Positions 1 to 9,381 of a stretch of 64,000 nt of DNA are shown one piece after another. A model generated the notes under the pieces. That model searched no databases. It saw only the letters and a program-made list of their open reading frames with translations, and was not told the origin of the DNA. How positions within the stretch are numbered: position 1 is the stretch's first letter; each line of letters starts with the position of its first letter. Both the position numbers and the translations under genes were made by a program. Source of the stretch: Microbacterium sp. SORGH_AS_1204 (lineage in GTDB: Bacteria; Actinomycetota; Actinomycetes; Actinomycetales; Microbacteriaceae); NCBI RefSeq assembly GCF_030818935.1, contig NZ_JAUTBD010000001.1:186001-250000 (forward strand), given 5' to 3'.

Positions 1-129
1 GACGCCGAGGTGCCCCACCATCGCCGCGTCGACGATGAGGAAGAGGGGCTCGGCGATGAGCGCGCCGAGCGCCGGAACGGCCAACCGCAGGATGGAGCGG
101 TTCAGCGTCGCCGGCGGTGTGGTCGTCAC
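1..129 (-). CDS. MATE family efflux transporter (5' end only)
   Basis: The reverse strand reads from a GTG at 129 off the left edge, giving the first 43 residues of a membrane protein. The N-terminus LNRSILRLAVPALGALIAEP followed by LFLIVDAAMVGHLGV is the typical first helix of DinF/NorM-type MATE exporters, which move drugs or metabolites out of the cell against Na+ or H+. It is divergent from the M13 peptidase gene, with about 90 bp between the two starts. The rest of the gene lies outside the window, so subfamily and substrate cannot be judged. The GTG start is inferred; I see only a weak GAAG-like ribosome site before it. Confidence 0.75.
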   Translation of the reverse strand, partial: MTTTPPATLNRSILRLAVPALGALIAEPLFLIVDAAMVGHLGV

Positions 130-222
130 TCTTCGACCCTATGGCGGACCCCCGACATCGCCCGGGCCTCACCCGCCGAGTGTTCGGAGCGGGCACAGAG
201 AAGCGGCCTCTATCCTGTCTGC

Positions 223-2205
223 ATGACCGACATCCCCCGCTCCTCCGGTCTCGCGCTCGACGAGCTCAGCACCGAGATCCGCCCGCAGGACGACCTGTTC
301 CGCCACGTGAACGGCAGCTGGCTGGAGCGCACCGAGATCCCCGACGACAAGGCCCGCTGGGGGTCGTTCCACCTCATCGCCGAGCAGGCCGAGGCCGACG
401 TGCGCGCCATCGTGCAGGAGTCGCAAGACGCCGAGCCGGGCAGCGAAGCCCGCAAGATCGGCGACCTGTACGCCAGCTTCATGGACACCGAACGCATCGG
501 GGCGCTCGGCGGCGAGCCCCTCGCGCCGCAGCTGGAGCGCGTCGACGGTGTCGACGGCATCCCCTCCTTCCTCCGGCTCGTCGGAGAACTCGAGCGCGAC
601 GGCATCAGCGGCCTCATCGCCCTCTTCGTCGAACCCGACCCGGGCGACCCCACGCGGTACGTGCCGGTGATCTACCAGGGCGGCATCTCGCTGCCCGACG
701 AGAGCTACTACACGCTCGAGAACTTCGCCGAGACGCGCGAGGCCTACCGCGGCCACATCACGCGCATCCTCGAACTCGCCGGCGTCGCCGAGGCCGCGGC
801 ATCCGCCGATCGCATCTTCGCCCTCGAGACCGAGATCGCCTCGCACCACTGGTCGCGCGAAGACAGCCGCGACTCGGTCAAGACCTACAACCTCAAGACG
901 TGGGTCGACACCGTCGCGCTCGCCGGTGTCGACCTCGAGCCGTGGCGCGCCGGCGTCGCGCCCGGGCACGAAGACGCCTTCGCCGAGGTCGTCGTCTACC
1001 AGCCGAGCTTCGTCGAGTCGCTCGGCGGCCTGCTCGTCGAGGAGCGTCTCGACGACTGGAAGGCATGGCTGCGCTTCAAGATCGTGCACGCGGCGGCGGC
1101 CTTCCTCTCCGACGACTTCGTCGCCGAGAACTTCGCGTTCTACGGCACGCAGCTCACCGGCGTCCCCGTCAACCGCGAGCGCTGGAAGCGCGGGGTCAGC
1201 CTCGTCGAGGCGGCGCTGGGCGAGGCGATCGGCAAGGTCTACGTCGAGCGGCACTTCACGCCGTCGGCGAAGGATGCCATGGACGGCCTCGTCGCGCACC
1301 TCATCGAGGCCTACCGCGGGTCGATCCAGAACCTCGACTGGATGACCGACGAGACGCGCGAGAGGGCCCTCGCCAAGCTCGACACCTTCGTGCCCAAGAT
1401 TGGCTACCCGGTGCGGTGGAAGGACTACTCGGCCGTCGAGATCGACGCGGGCGACCTCGTCGGCAACGTCCGGCGCGCGCACGTGTGGGAGCACGACCGT
1501 CAGCTGTCGAAGGTGGGCCAGCCGATCGACCGCGACGAGTGGTACATGACGCCGCAGACGGTCAACGCGTACTACAACCCGCTCATGAACGAGATCGTGT
1601 TCCCCGCGGCGATCCTGCAGTACCCCTTCTTCGACGCCGATCGCGACGCCGCCGCCAACTACGGCGGGATCGGCGCGGTGATCGGCCACGAGATCGGGCA
1701 CGGCTTCGATGACCAGGGCAGCCGCTTCGACGCCGACGGCTCGCTTCGCGACTGGTGGACGGATGCCGACCGCGCGGCGTTCGAGGAGCGCACCAAGGCC
1801 CTCATCGCCCAGTACGAGGCCCTCGTGCCCCAGGGGCTGGGCGACGAGCACCACGTCAACGGCAAGCTCACGATCGGCGAGAACATCGGCGACCTCGGCG
1901 GCCTCGGCATCGCGATCGCCGCGTACCGGCTCTTCCTCGCCGAGCAGGGCGAGACCGAGGCCGACGGTCCCGTGGTCGACGGGTACACCGGCATCCAGCG
2001 TCTGCTGCTGAGCTGGGCGCAGATCTGGCAGCAGAAGGGCCGGGATGCCGAGACCATCCGCCTGCTCACGATCGACCCGCACTCGCCCAACGAGTTCCGG
2101 TGCAACCAGATCGTGCGCAACATCGACGCGTTCTACACGGCCTTCGGTGTGACCGAGGGCGACGCGCTGTGGCTCGACGCCGACCAGCGCGTCACCATCT
2201 GGTGA
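223..2205 (+). CDS. M13 family metallopeptidase (PepO/neprilysin type)
   Basis: A 660-aa zinc endopeptidase of the M13 (neprilysin/PepO) family, normal length for bacterial members. Seen in the sequence: the substrate-binding NAYY motif near residue 448, the zinc/catalytic motif HEIGH near 488, the third zinc ligand region GENIGDLGG near 552, and the family C-terminus ending in VTIW. No signal peptide or membrane anchor is visible, so it is probably cytoplasmic, as in many actinobacterial PepO-like enzymes. The frame is open further upstream to position 10, but family similarity begins at MTDIPRSSG, so the ATG at 223 is chosen. The likely role is turnover of peptides; the natural substrate is unknown. 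Confidence 0.93.
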   Translation: MTDIPRSSGLALDELSTEIRPQDDLFRHVNGSWLERTEIPDDKARWGSFHLIAEQAEADVRAIVQESQDAEPGSEARKIGDLYASFMDTERIGALGGEPLAPQLERVDGVDGIPSFLRLVGELERDGISGLIALFVEPDPGDPTRYVPVIYQGGISLPDESYYTLENFAETREAYRGHITRILELAGVAEAAASADRIFALETEIASHHWSREDSRDSVKTYNLKTWVDTVALAGVDLEPWRAGVAPGHEDAFAEVVVYQPSFVESLGGLLVEERLDDWKAWLRFKIVHAAAAFLSDDFVAENFAFYGTQLTGVPVNRERWKRGVSLVEAALGEAIGKVYVERHFTPSAKDAMDGLVAHLIEAYRGSIQNLDWMTDETRERALAKLDTFVPKIGYPVRWKDYSAVEIDAGDLVGNVRRAHVWEHDRQLSKVGQPIDRDEWYMTPQTVNAYYNPLMNEIVFPAAILQYPFFDADRDAAANYGGIGAVIGHEIGHGFDDQGSRFDADGSLRDWWTDADRAAFEERTKALIAQYEALVPQGLGDEHHVNGKLTIGENIGDLGGLGIAIAAYRLFLAEQGETEADGPVVDGYTGIQRLLLSWAQIWQQKGRDAETIRLLTIDPHSPNEFRCNQIVRNIDAFYTAFGVTEGDALWLDADQRVTIW

Positions 2206-2247
2206 GGTCGCGTTTGTTGTCTTCCTGACACGGAAGGAGCCACGCTC

Positions 2248-3216
2248 GTGGGCATGCCCCCGGTTCCCGAGCCCGCCGCGCCCGACCCCGTCGGCGGGCC
2301 GGTGGCGTCGTCTCGACGCGACGCCCCGGCCCTGCGTGGTGCCGGTCGCAAGGGACCGAAGCGTCTGCCCCGCCGCGCGGCTGCGGGGCGGCGCTCGTTC
2401 ACGGCGACGCTGCGCGCCCTCGATGAGCTCGCGGCGTCGGGTGCGCAGGTGTCGGTGCGCATCGACGACCTCGACGGCGGGTCGGAGGTGCTCGCCGGCG
2501 ACGATTTCCTCACGCTGCCGGTCGGCGGCCTCGGGGTCGTGCCGCTGCTCGTCGAGGTGGCGGCATCCTTCGAAGCGGGCCGCATCGATCCGCTCGAGAT
2601 CATCGACCGCTCGACCGTGCACGGCGCAGCGCACGGGGGCGTGTGGCAGCATCTGAAGGCACCGGCCCTGCCCCTCGTCGACGTCGCGCTGCTGGCCGCC
2701 TCCTCGGGCGACGCGCTCGCCGCCAATGCGCTCCTGCGCCGGGTGGGGCTCGACGCCGTGCGCACGCGCATCGAACAGTTGGGCCTGCGCCGGACCGCGC
2801 TGCTCGATCGTTTCCGTGACGACCGCGGCCCCGACGACGCCCCGCACCTCGCCCTGTCGACCGCGCGCGAGATGGCCCAGGTGTTCGCGGGGCTCGTGAA
2901 CTCCACGACCGTCTCGCCCGGGGTGAGCGCGCAGGTCGCGGAGTGGCTCAGCCTCAACCACGACCTCTCGCTCGTGGCATCCGCCACCGGCCTCGATCCG
3001 TTCGCGCACGAGAACGATCGGCACGGGCTGCTGTTCGTCAACAAGACCGGACGCGCGGCGGGCGTGCGAGCTGAGGCCGGTGTGCTCGGCGGGCCTCGTT
3101 CGGGGGTGGCCTACGCGCTCATCGTCAACTTCGACGACCTGACGATCGCGCACCGCCTGCGCGCGCACGACGCGTTCCGCGTTTTCGGTGTCGAACTGAT
3201 GGAGTACGTGTACTGA
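2248..3216 (+). CDS. Class A beta-lactamase-like serine hydrolase homologue lacking the active serine
   Basis: A 322-aa protein with the layout of a class A beta-lactamase/penicillin-recognising fold. The C-terminal KTG triad is intact (NKTGR, K near residue 266) and a helix like the SDN-loop region is present (SGDALAANALL near 153). Where the nucleophile motif SxxK should stand there is LPVGGLGVVPLL (about 91-101), with no serine and no lysine. I therefore read it as a pseudo-enzyme or binding protein rather than a lactamase. The GTG start at 2248 follows AAGGAG at 2234-2239 with good spacing; an ATG at 2254 is possible. No signal peptide is seen. It lies 42 bp behind the M13 peptidase gene and is followed by a strong hairpin. 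Confidence 0.7.
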   Translation: MGMPPVPEPAAPDPVGGPVASSRRDAPALRGAGRKGPKRLPRRAAAGRRSFTATLRALDELAASGAQVSVRIDDLDGGSEVLAGDDFLTLPVGGLGVVPLLVEVAASFEAGRIDPLEIIDRSTVHGAAHGGVWQHLKAPALPLVDVALLAASSGDALAANALLRRVGLDAVRTRIEQLGLRRTALLDRFRDDRGPDDAPHLALSTAREMAQVFAGLVNSTTVSPGVSAQVAEWLSLNHDLSLVASATGLDPFAHENDRHGLLFVNKTGRAAGVRAEAGVLGGPRSGVAYALIVNFDDLTIAHRLRAHDAFRVFGVELMEYVY

Positions 3217-3230
3217 CGTCGCCTCCGTGT

Positions 3231-3262
3231 CCCCGGCGGCAACGGACCGTTGCGCGCCGGGG
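3231..3262 (+). terminator. Hairpin after the serine-hydrolase-like gene
   Basis: An almost continuous inverted repeat: a CCCCGGCG arm, then CAACG/CGTTG, then CGCCGGGG. It starts 14 bp after the stop at 3216. There is no T-tract, which is common for actinobacterial terminators. Confidence 0.6.
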
Positions 3263-3439
3263 CACCACCGGACGGACGATCATCCGACCCCCAGCCAGGA
3301 GGTGCGCGGGCGCGAGCCGCGAACGGACGGGAATGTTCCTCCACGGTCGCAGGAAACGCAATCCCTCCTTGCGCGCGCGGCCCCGCTGGGACCCTGGTGG
3401 CCTCAACGCGCACTCGCACCATCGAAGGGACCAGAGGCC

Positions 3440-3715
3440 ATGTCCGACTCCTCCACCACCAACGACCCGTTCGCCGACTCCCGCGGCCCCGAGGGGCACT
3501 CGATCACCGACTGGACCGATCTCGGCCGCGAGATGTGGTCGTACCTCACCGGTCGCGGTGCTGCCGTCAACTACTCCTTCGTCGACATGACCGTCGAGGT
3601 GCCGCGCGACATCGGCCCCGACGCTCCGCGCGCCACCTGGAAGCTCAACGGCACGCTGCGAGTCACCACGAGCGACGACACCGCGGCGGGGTCCGACCCG
3701 TACCGCGGCAACTGA
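3440..3715 (+). CDS. Hypothetical protein, 91 aa
   Basis: A small acidic soluble protein starting MSDSSTTNDPFADSR, with a conserved-looking core (YLTGRGAAVNYSFVDMTVEVP and onwards, ending ATWKLNGTLRVTTSDD). A GAAGGGA ribosome site sits 9 bp before the ATG. It is followed after 14 bp by the FHA-domain gene on the same strand, so the two are probably one transcript and may act together. I recognise no catalytic motif. The frame is open further upstream, but codon use and the ribosome site favour the ATG at 3440. Confidence 0.65.
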   Translation: MSDSSTTNDPFADSRGPEGHSITDWTDLGREMWSYLTGRGAAVNYSFVDMTVEVPRDIGPDAPRATWKLNGTLRVTTSDDTAAGSDPYRGN

Positions 3716-3729
3716 GGGGCGGCGCCATC

Positions 3730-4623
3730 GTGGTGCGCCTCGATATCGACCTCGCCTTCTCGGAACACGAGCAGGACCAGGATGCCGACACCCCGCCGTT
3801 CGAGGGCACGATCACGGCGGCGGGCACCGAGGTGCGCATCGTGGTGAGCGACCCCTCCCGCCTGCCGGGGAACGGTCGGCGCACGCTCGCCGAGTTGTCC
3901 ACGGTCGCCGACGCTCTGGCATCCCGAGGCATCTCCGTGAAGCTCGAGGGTCCGGACGGACCGATCCTGCAGCTCGGAGACGTGAAGAAGAGTGCCCTGC
4001 AGCGCGCGATCACCGGGTCGCGTCACATCCGGCTGGGGTCGGTGGGTGCCGTCGCACCGTTGCTGACCCGCCGCAACAAGGGCCAGGTGCTGACGTTCCC
4101 GATCCCGCCCGAGACGCCGTTTCCGCTCGTGCCGACCCTCAATCGAACGGTGCGTCGGCGTATCACGACGACCCACTACACGCCCGGTTCGGGGCGCCCG
4201 CGGCTGATCTTCGCGGTGGGGGATGCGACGTGGGACGGCTCGCGCCCGCGCGAGTTCGATCTGCTGCCGACCAAGACGGTCATCGGCTCCGGCGAGGAGG
4301 CCGACCTGCGTCTTCCGGGCCTGGCGTCGGTGCACGCCGAGATCCGGCACGAGGGTGACGACGAGTACGTCCTCTACGGCTTCGACGTCGTCGGCGGCGG
4401 CGGGGCGCGTGAACAGGGGCCGGGCCGCGGCGGGGGCGGGCGCATCCTGCGCACCGGTGCCCGCATCGAGCTCGGCGCCTGGCGGCTGGCGTACTTCCGC
4501 GCGGAGTTCGCCGATCACGGACGCCCGTACGGGGGCCGCGTCGGCGGCGAGTTGGCGCGTCAGCGCAAGCAGCCGCCGCGCGGCGGCACCGGTCCGCTCA
4601 GTCGCGCGAGCGACCCCGACTGA
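3730..4623 (+). CDS. FHA domain-containing protein
   Basis: A 297-aa protein. The C-terminal part (about residues 183-260) fits a forkhead-associated domain, which binds phosphothreonine peptides: VIGSGEEADLRLPGL followed by the SVHAEI segment, where S and H are the usual phosphate-binding positions. The N-terminal 180 residues have no recognised domain. A glycine-rich insertion (GGGGARE to GRGGGGR) breaks the FHA fold near its end. The start is GTG 3730, or GTG 3733, behind GAGGGGC at 3714. Together with the upstream 91-aa protein it may link Ser/Thr-kinase signalling to an unknown process. No kinase is nearby. Confidence 0.7.
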   Translation: MVRLDIDLAFSEHEQDQDADTPPFEGTITAAGTEVRIVVSDPSRLPGNGRRTLAELSTVADALASRGISVKLEGPDGPILQLGDVKKSALQRAITGSRHIRLGSVGAVAPLLTRRNKGQVLTFPIPPETPFPLVPTLNRTVRRRITTTHYTPGSGRPRLIFAVGDATWDGSRPREFDLLPTKTVIGSGEEADLRLPGLASVHAEIRHEGDDEYVLYGFDVVGGGGAREQGPGRGGGGRILRTGARIELGAWRLAYFRAEFADHGRPYGGRVGGELARQRKQPPRGGTGPLSRASDPD

Positions 4624-4679
4624 CGCCGCCGGGCGCGTGCCGCCGGCCGCATCCGCGGGCTCGCTCGGGTGCGTGAGGG

Positions 4680-4745
4680 GCGGAGGGCGAGGGAGGGGCG
4701 GAGGGCGGATGCCGCTGTGGCGTCCTCCCTCCGTCCCCGCTCCTT
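4680..4745. repeat. Copy of a dispersed GGAGG...GGATGCCGC...GTCCTCC repeat
   Basis: The 267-bp gap between the FHA gene and purU contains a purine-rich stretch (GGGAGGGGCGGAGGGCGGAT), then GCCGC, then a pyrimidine-rich stretch with GTCCTCCCTCC. The same layout recurs three times in 39,833-40,284. The arms are partly complementary, so it could fold into a hairpin. Confidence 0.45.
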
Positions 4746-4890
4746 CGCCCGTCACGTGGCCGCGGTTCGGTGGCAGCCCGGAGCGCCCCGCGGACCCTGC
4801 AGGTGCAGCTTCGGCCGGCGACTTCTCCCGCCGGTCAGGCAGGATGCGATGACGCTGCGGTCGCGCCACAGCTCCGCCTCCCGCCGTGCG

Positions 4891-5772
<882 letters not shown>

Positions 5773-5960
5773 CGGACCATTCTGCCGTGCGTACGCGGCC
5801 TCGCCGACCACGGGTGCGGTCGGCGGCGCGCCATGGCTCGAGGCCCCTGGCGGAACCGTCGGCGTGGGGAGGAGTCGATGCCGCCGCCGGGCTCCGGGCG
5901 CCGGGGTGCGGATGCGGCCGCCGGCTTGAGGCGCGGGGGTGCGGGTGCCCCCGGCCGGGC

Positions 5961-7115
5961 TCAGGCGCCGACCGGGCGCACGCCGCCGCCCGCGATCAAG
6001 AGGCGCACCACGAGCTTCTGCGCGGAGACGCCCGCGCGCTGCCGGTCGAGTGCGCCCTGGATCGCGCCGAGGCCCTCGCCGACGACGACGGGCGCCGGTG
6101 CGGCGCGAAGCGCGCCCTCGGCGAGGGCGCGGGGCACGACCTCGCTCCAGAGGCGGGAGCCCATGTCGTCGTCGCGCAGGCTGCTGCCCCACACGAAGGC
6201 GGCACGGATGCCACGCCGTCGAGCCCGCAGAGTCGAACGGAGCGTGCCGAGACCGATGCGGGTGAACACCGGGATCATGGCGGGGAAGAGGCGTCGTCGC
6301 CCTACGAGGGTGTCGAGCGAGACCGGCGTGCTCGCCATGGCGAGCCGCGTTCCGCCTGTTCGCGTGAGCACGTCGATGCATGCGTCGGTGGAGCCGGCGC
6401 CGAGGGCCACGGCGCCCACCACCGGGCGTCCCGCGATGGCGGCGACGAGCTCGTCCACCGCCGAGGGGGAGCGGTGGTCGACCACGGCGCCCGCCCCCAG
6501 GCCGAGGACGGTGTCCGCATTCTTCGCGGATGCCGTGCTCACGACGTCGTATCCGGCGGCGCGCGCGAGCTGGATGGCGTTCATCCCCACGCTCGTGGAC
6601 CCTCCCCAGACCACCACGACACCGGCCGGCCCCGGAGAGGCCGGGTCACCCGGCATCCGGAGTCCGAGCTGCCCGGGCTGGAACAGTGCGCACGCGGCCG
6701 TGGAGAGGGCGAGGGGGAAGACCGCCGCCTCCTCGTCGGCGAGGGTGTCGGGCGTGGGGGCCGCGAGGCGTTCCAGCAGGGTCGTGTACTGCTGGAAGGC
6801 GCCTTCACGAAGGGCATCGCGTCCGCGATCGGTGCCCGTCGCCAGGCCGAACACGCGCTGCCCCACCCGGAGACGTGTCACCTCGGCGCCGACGGCGACG
6901 ACCTCGCCGGCGACATCGGAACCGAGCACCGCGGGGGTGCGCAGCCACCGGTAGGTGATGCGGCTCGTGCCCTGGATGACCCAGTCGATGGGGTTCACCG
7001 CCACGGCGCGAACGCGAACGAGCACCTCGTCGGCGGCGGGGGTGGGCGTGTCGACCGTGGTGACCGTGAGCGCAGCGCGGGGTGCGGCGAGCGTGGCGGC
7101 GGCGTGAGTGGGCAT
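5961..7115 (-). CDS. Zinc-independent quinone-oxidoreductase-like MDR protein
   Basis: A 384-aa medium-chain dehydrogenase/reductase of the quinone oxidoreductase/enoyl reductase type. The N-terminal GroES-like domain has AVNPIDWVIQG and LGSDVAGEVVAVG. The Rossmann domain follows with WGGSTSVGMNAIQLARAAGYDVV; structural zinc cysteines are absent. It probably reduces quinones or enals with NADPH. The start at 7115 is supported by AAAGG before the ATG. It is divergent from the TetR gene, and a palindrome between them suggests that regulator controls it. Confidence 0.85.
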   Translation of the reverse strand: MPTHAAATLAAPRAALTVTTVDTPTPAADEVLVRVRAVAVNPIDWVIQGTSRITYRWLRTPAVLGSDVAGEVVAVGAEVTRLRVGQRVFGLATGTDRGRDALREGAFQQYTTLLERLAAPTPDTLADEEAAVFPLALSTAACALFQPGQLGLRMPGDPASPGPAGVVVVWGGSTSVGMNAIQLARAAGYDVVSTASAKNADTVLGLGAGAVVDHRSPSAVDELVAAIAGRPVVGAVALGAGSTDACIDVLTRTGGTRLAMASTPVSLDTLVGRRRLFPAMIPVFTRIGLGTLRSTLRARRRGIRAAFVWGSSLRDDDMGSRLWSEVVPRALAEGALRAAPAPVVVGEGLGAIQGALDRQRAGVSAQKLVVRLLIAGGGVRPVGA

Positions 7116-7129
7116 GAGGAGCCTTTCGC

Positions 7130-7139
7130 GTGATGACAC
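7130..7139. promoter_or_regulatory. Second half-site of the TetR-type operator
   Basis: GTGATGACAC at 7130-7139 repeats exactly the left part of the palindromic site at 7161-7170, 31 bp (three helix turns) apart. It lies just before the MDR gene, where a bound regulator would block its promoter. Confidence 0.5.
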
Positions 7140-7162
7140 GGGGTGCCCTCATCGTAGAGCGT

Positions 7163-7181
7163 GATGACACTAAGTGTCATC
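7163..7181. promoter_or_regulatory. Perfect 19-bp palindrome, likely TetR operator
   Basis: GATGACACT-A-AGTGTCATC: 9-bp perfect arms around one base, in the divergent promoter between the MDR oxidoreductase (start 7115) and the TetR regulator (start 7197). Size and position are typical of an autoregulated TetR operator. Confidence 0.75.
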
Positions 7182-7196
7182 GCGTAGGATCGCGAC

Positions 7197-7772
7197 ATGG
7201 CCAGATGGGCACCGGACACGCGCGAGCGCCTGCGTGCCGCCGCGTTGGCCCTGTTCGTCGAGCGCGGCTTCGAGGCGACCACGGTGCCGGACATCGTCGA
7301 GCGAGCGGGGGTGACGCGACGCACGTTCTTCCGTCATTTCGGCGACAAGCGCGAGGTCTTCTTCAACGGAGACGAGATCCCCCGGCTCGCCACCGAGATG
7401 CTCGCCGCCGCACCCGCCGACATGGCGCCTTTCGCCGTCGCCTGGAACGGGTTGCAGACCCTCGCCGCCGAACGCTTCGAGCCCCGCCGCGCCGAGATCG
7501 TCGCCGCGCGGCGCCTCATCGAGGCCGAGCCCGCTCTGCGCGAGCGCGATCTGCAGAAGCAGGCCGATCTGCGGGCGGCACTGACGGAGGGCTACGTCGC
7601 TCGTGGCGCGGATGCCGCGCAGGCGCGCATCCTCGCCGGCGTCGCGGTCGAGCTGCTCCAGGTGGCGCTGGAGCAGTGGGCGGCGGACCCGACGGGCATA
7701 CCGCTCGCGCGTCATCTCGATCGGGTTCGCGCCGGGATGGTGGCCGTCCTCCGCGCGGAGCGCGCTCTGTAG
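7197..7772 (+). CDS. TetR/AcrR family transcriptional regulator
   Basis: A 191-aa repressor. The N-terminal TetR helix-turn-helix is clear at residues 10-55 (RAAALALFVERGFEATTVPDIVERAGVTRRTFFRHFGDK). The C-terminal ligand domain is all-helical and unassigned. It is divergent from the quinone-oxidoreductase-like gene, and the 19-bp palindrome lies 16 bp before its start. It therefore most likely represses itself and that oxidoreductase, with release by a small, perhaps quinone-like or electrophilic, compound. The ligand is inference. Confidence 0.9.
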   Translation: MARWAPDTRERLRAAALALFVERGFEATTVPDIVERAGVTRRTFFRHFGDKREVFFNGDEIPRLATEMLAAAPADMAPFAVAWNGLQTLAAERFEPRRAEIVAARRLIEAEPALRERDLQKQADLRAALTEGYVARGADAAQARILAGVAVELLQVALEQWAADPTGIPLARHLDRVRAGMVAVLRAERAL

Positions 7773-7787
7773 ACCGGGCCGGCCGGG

Positions 7788-7969
7788 GCGTGCCGGGGCA
7801 CGATTCGTGCACCGGGGCGGTCGCCGTACGCCCCGGTGCACATTTCGCGCCCCGTACCCGCCTGCGCCGCCCCCGGCTCTCCGGAGCGTGCCGGGTCACC
7901 ATTCGTGCGCCGGGGCGGTCGCCGTACGCCCCGGCGCACATTTCGCGCCCGGCACCCGCCTGCGCCGGT
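7788..7969. repeat. Two tandem ~98-bp repeats, each with a 13-bp stem hairpin
   Basis: Copy A starts at 7788 and copy B at 7886. Each contains a hairpin of 13-bp arms and a 9-nt loop (copy A arms 7807-7819 and 7829-7841; copy B arms 7905-7917 and 7927-7939). The arm is GTGCACCGGGGCG in A and GTGCGCCGGGGCG in B, and the opposite arm carries the matching change. Each hairpin is followed by CATTTCGCGCCC and CACCCGCCTGCGCC-like tails. It fills the gap between the TetR gene and the MFS gene. Confidence 0.8.
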
Positions 7970-8043
7970 ACCCGCCTGCGCCGGGGGCCGGGCGCGCCCG
8001 CACGCCGACGCCGGTGTCGGAGGGCGGGGATAGCCTGGAACGC

Positions 8044-9381
8044 GTGACCAGTACCCTCCGCCTCGACCGGCCGGGCTGGCGCACCTGGACGCTGTGGGCC
8101 GTCGGCGTCCTCGCCTACGTCGTCTCGATCATCAACCGCACCTCGCTCTCGGCCGTCGGAGTGGATGCCGCGGTGCGCTTCGGGGCCGACGCCTCGGCGC
8201 TGTCGATGTTCGCCGTCATCCAGCTCTTCGTCTACGGCGCGATGCAGATCCCCGTCGGCCTGCTGCTCGACCGGTTCGGTGCGCGCCCGATGATCGCGAT
8301 CGGCATGGTGCTGATGGCCGTCGGCCAGCTCGTGATGGCCTTCGCGGATGCCGTGGGGATCGGCATCCTGGCCCGCGTGCTGATCGGTGCGGGCGATGCC
8401 GCGATCTTCCCGAGCGTCCTGCGCGTGATCGCGACCTGGTTCCCCGCGCAGCGCGCGCCGGTGCTCGTGCAGTTGACGGGCATCATCGGTCAGCTGGGTC
8501 AGATCGTCGCGGTCGTGCCGCTGGCCGCCCTTCTGCACGCGACGAGCTGGAGCGTCGCCTTCGGCAGCGTCGCGGGTCTCGGTCTGCTCTTCGCGGTCCT
8601 GACGTTCCTCATCATCCGCAACCGTCCGCCCGAACGGCGGTCCGACCCCGTCGACACGTCCGTCGACACGCAGACCGGTGCGATCCGGGTGGTGCGCTCG
8701 GCGCCCGACCTTCGCAAAGGGTTCCGCGAGTCCTGGGCGCACCCCGGTACGCGGCTGGGGTTCTGGTCGCACTTCGCCACCCCGTTCGCGGGCACGGCGT
8801 TCATGCTGCTGTGGGGCTTCCCGTTCCTCACCGCGGGCGAGGGGCTCGCGCCGGCGACCGCGTCGCTCGTGATGACGTCGCTGGTGCTGTTCAGCATCCT
8901 GAGCGGTCCGGTGATCGGGGCGCTGTCGAGCCGGCATCCCACCCGGCGATCGCGATGGCTGGTGCTGCCCACGGTCGTGTTCCAGGCCGTCGTATGGATC
9001 GTCGTCATCGTGTGGCCCGGGCAGGCTCCGGTCTGGCTGCTGGTGGTGCTGATGTTCGCGCTGTCGACCGGGGGGCCGGCGTCGATGATCGCCTTCGACC
9101 ACGCACGCACCTTCACCCCCAGTCACCGCCTCAGTACCGCGACGGGCATCGTCAACGGCGGCGGGTTCCTCGCGGCGCTGCTCGCGATCCTCTTCATCGG
9201 TATCGCGATGGACGTGCAGGGGGCGGGCAGCCCCGAAACCTATTCGCTCGACGCGTTCCGCCTCGCGTTCCTCACCCAGGTGCCGCTGTGGCTCGTCGGC
9301 GGGACCGCGATCGTCATCGAGCGCGGCCGCACGATTCGTCACGTGAGCCGGACCGACTCGCCCCCGCCGTCAGGGCGCTGA
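8044..9381 (+). CDS. MFS transporter
   Basis: A 445-aa major facilitator with about 12 membrane segments. The loop 2-3 motif LLLDRFGARPMI matches the MFS G-x-x-x-D-R-x-G-R motif, and INRTSLSAVGVD in the first helix resembles nitrate/sugar-acid MFS proteins. A cytoplasmic loop lies at about 200-235. The substrate cannot be assigned. The GTG start at 8044 is chosen because the first helix follows directly; the ribosome site is poor. The 3' end overlaps the 3' end of the convergent GntR gene by 12 bp. Confidence 0.85.
   Translation: MTSTLRLDRPGWRTWTLWAVGVLAYVVSIINRTSLSAVGVDAAVRFGADASALSMFAVIQLFVYGAMQIPVGLLLDRFGARPMIAIGMVLMAVGQLVMAFADAVGIGILARVLIGAGDAAIFPSVLRVIATWFPAQRAPVLVQLTGIIGQLGQIVAVVPLAALLHATSWSVAFGSVAGLGLLFAVLTFLIIRNRPPERRSDPVDTSVDTQTGAIRVVRSAPDLRKGFRESWAHPGTRLGFWSHFATPFAGTAFMLLWGFPFLTAGEGLAPATASLVMTSLVLFSILSGPVIGALSSRHPTRRSRWLVLPTVVFQAVVWIVVIVWPGQAPVWLLVVLMFALSTGGPASMIAFDHARTFTPSHRLSTATGIVNGGGFLAALLAILFIGIAMDVQGAGSPETYSLDAFRLAFLTQVPLWLVGGTAIVIERGRTIRHVSRTDSPPPSGR

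Noticed and set aside
169..3168. A 999-codon open frame on the minus strand
   Set aside because: It runs opposite two well-supported plus-strand genes. Its protein is an Arg/Val/Asp-rich antisense product with no domain. High GC gives long spurious frames.
7788..7969. CRISPR array
   Set aside because: Only two copies in tandem, with internal hairpins and no unique spacers or cas genes.
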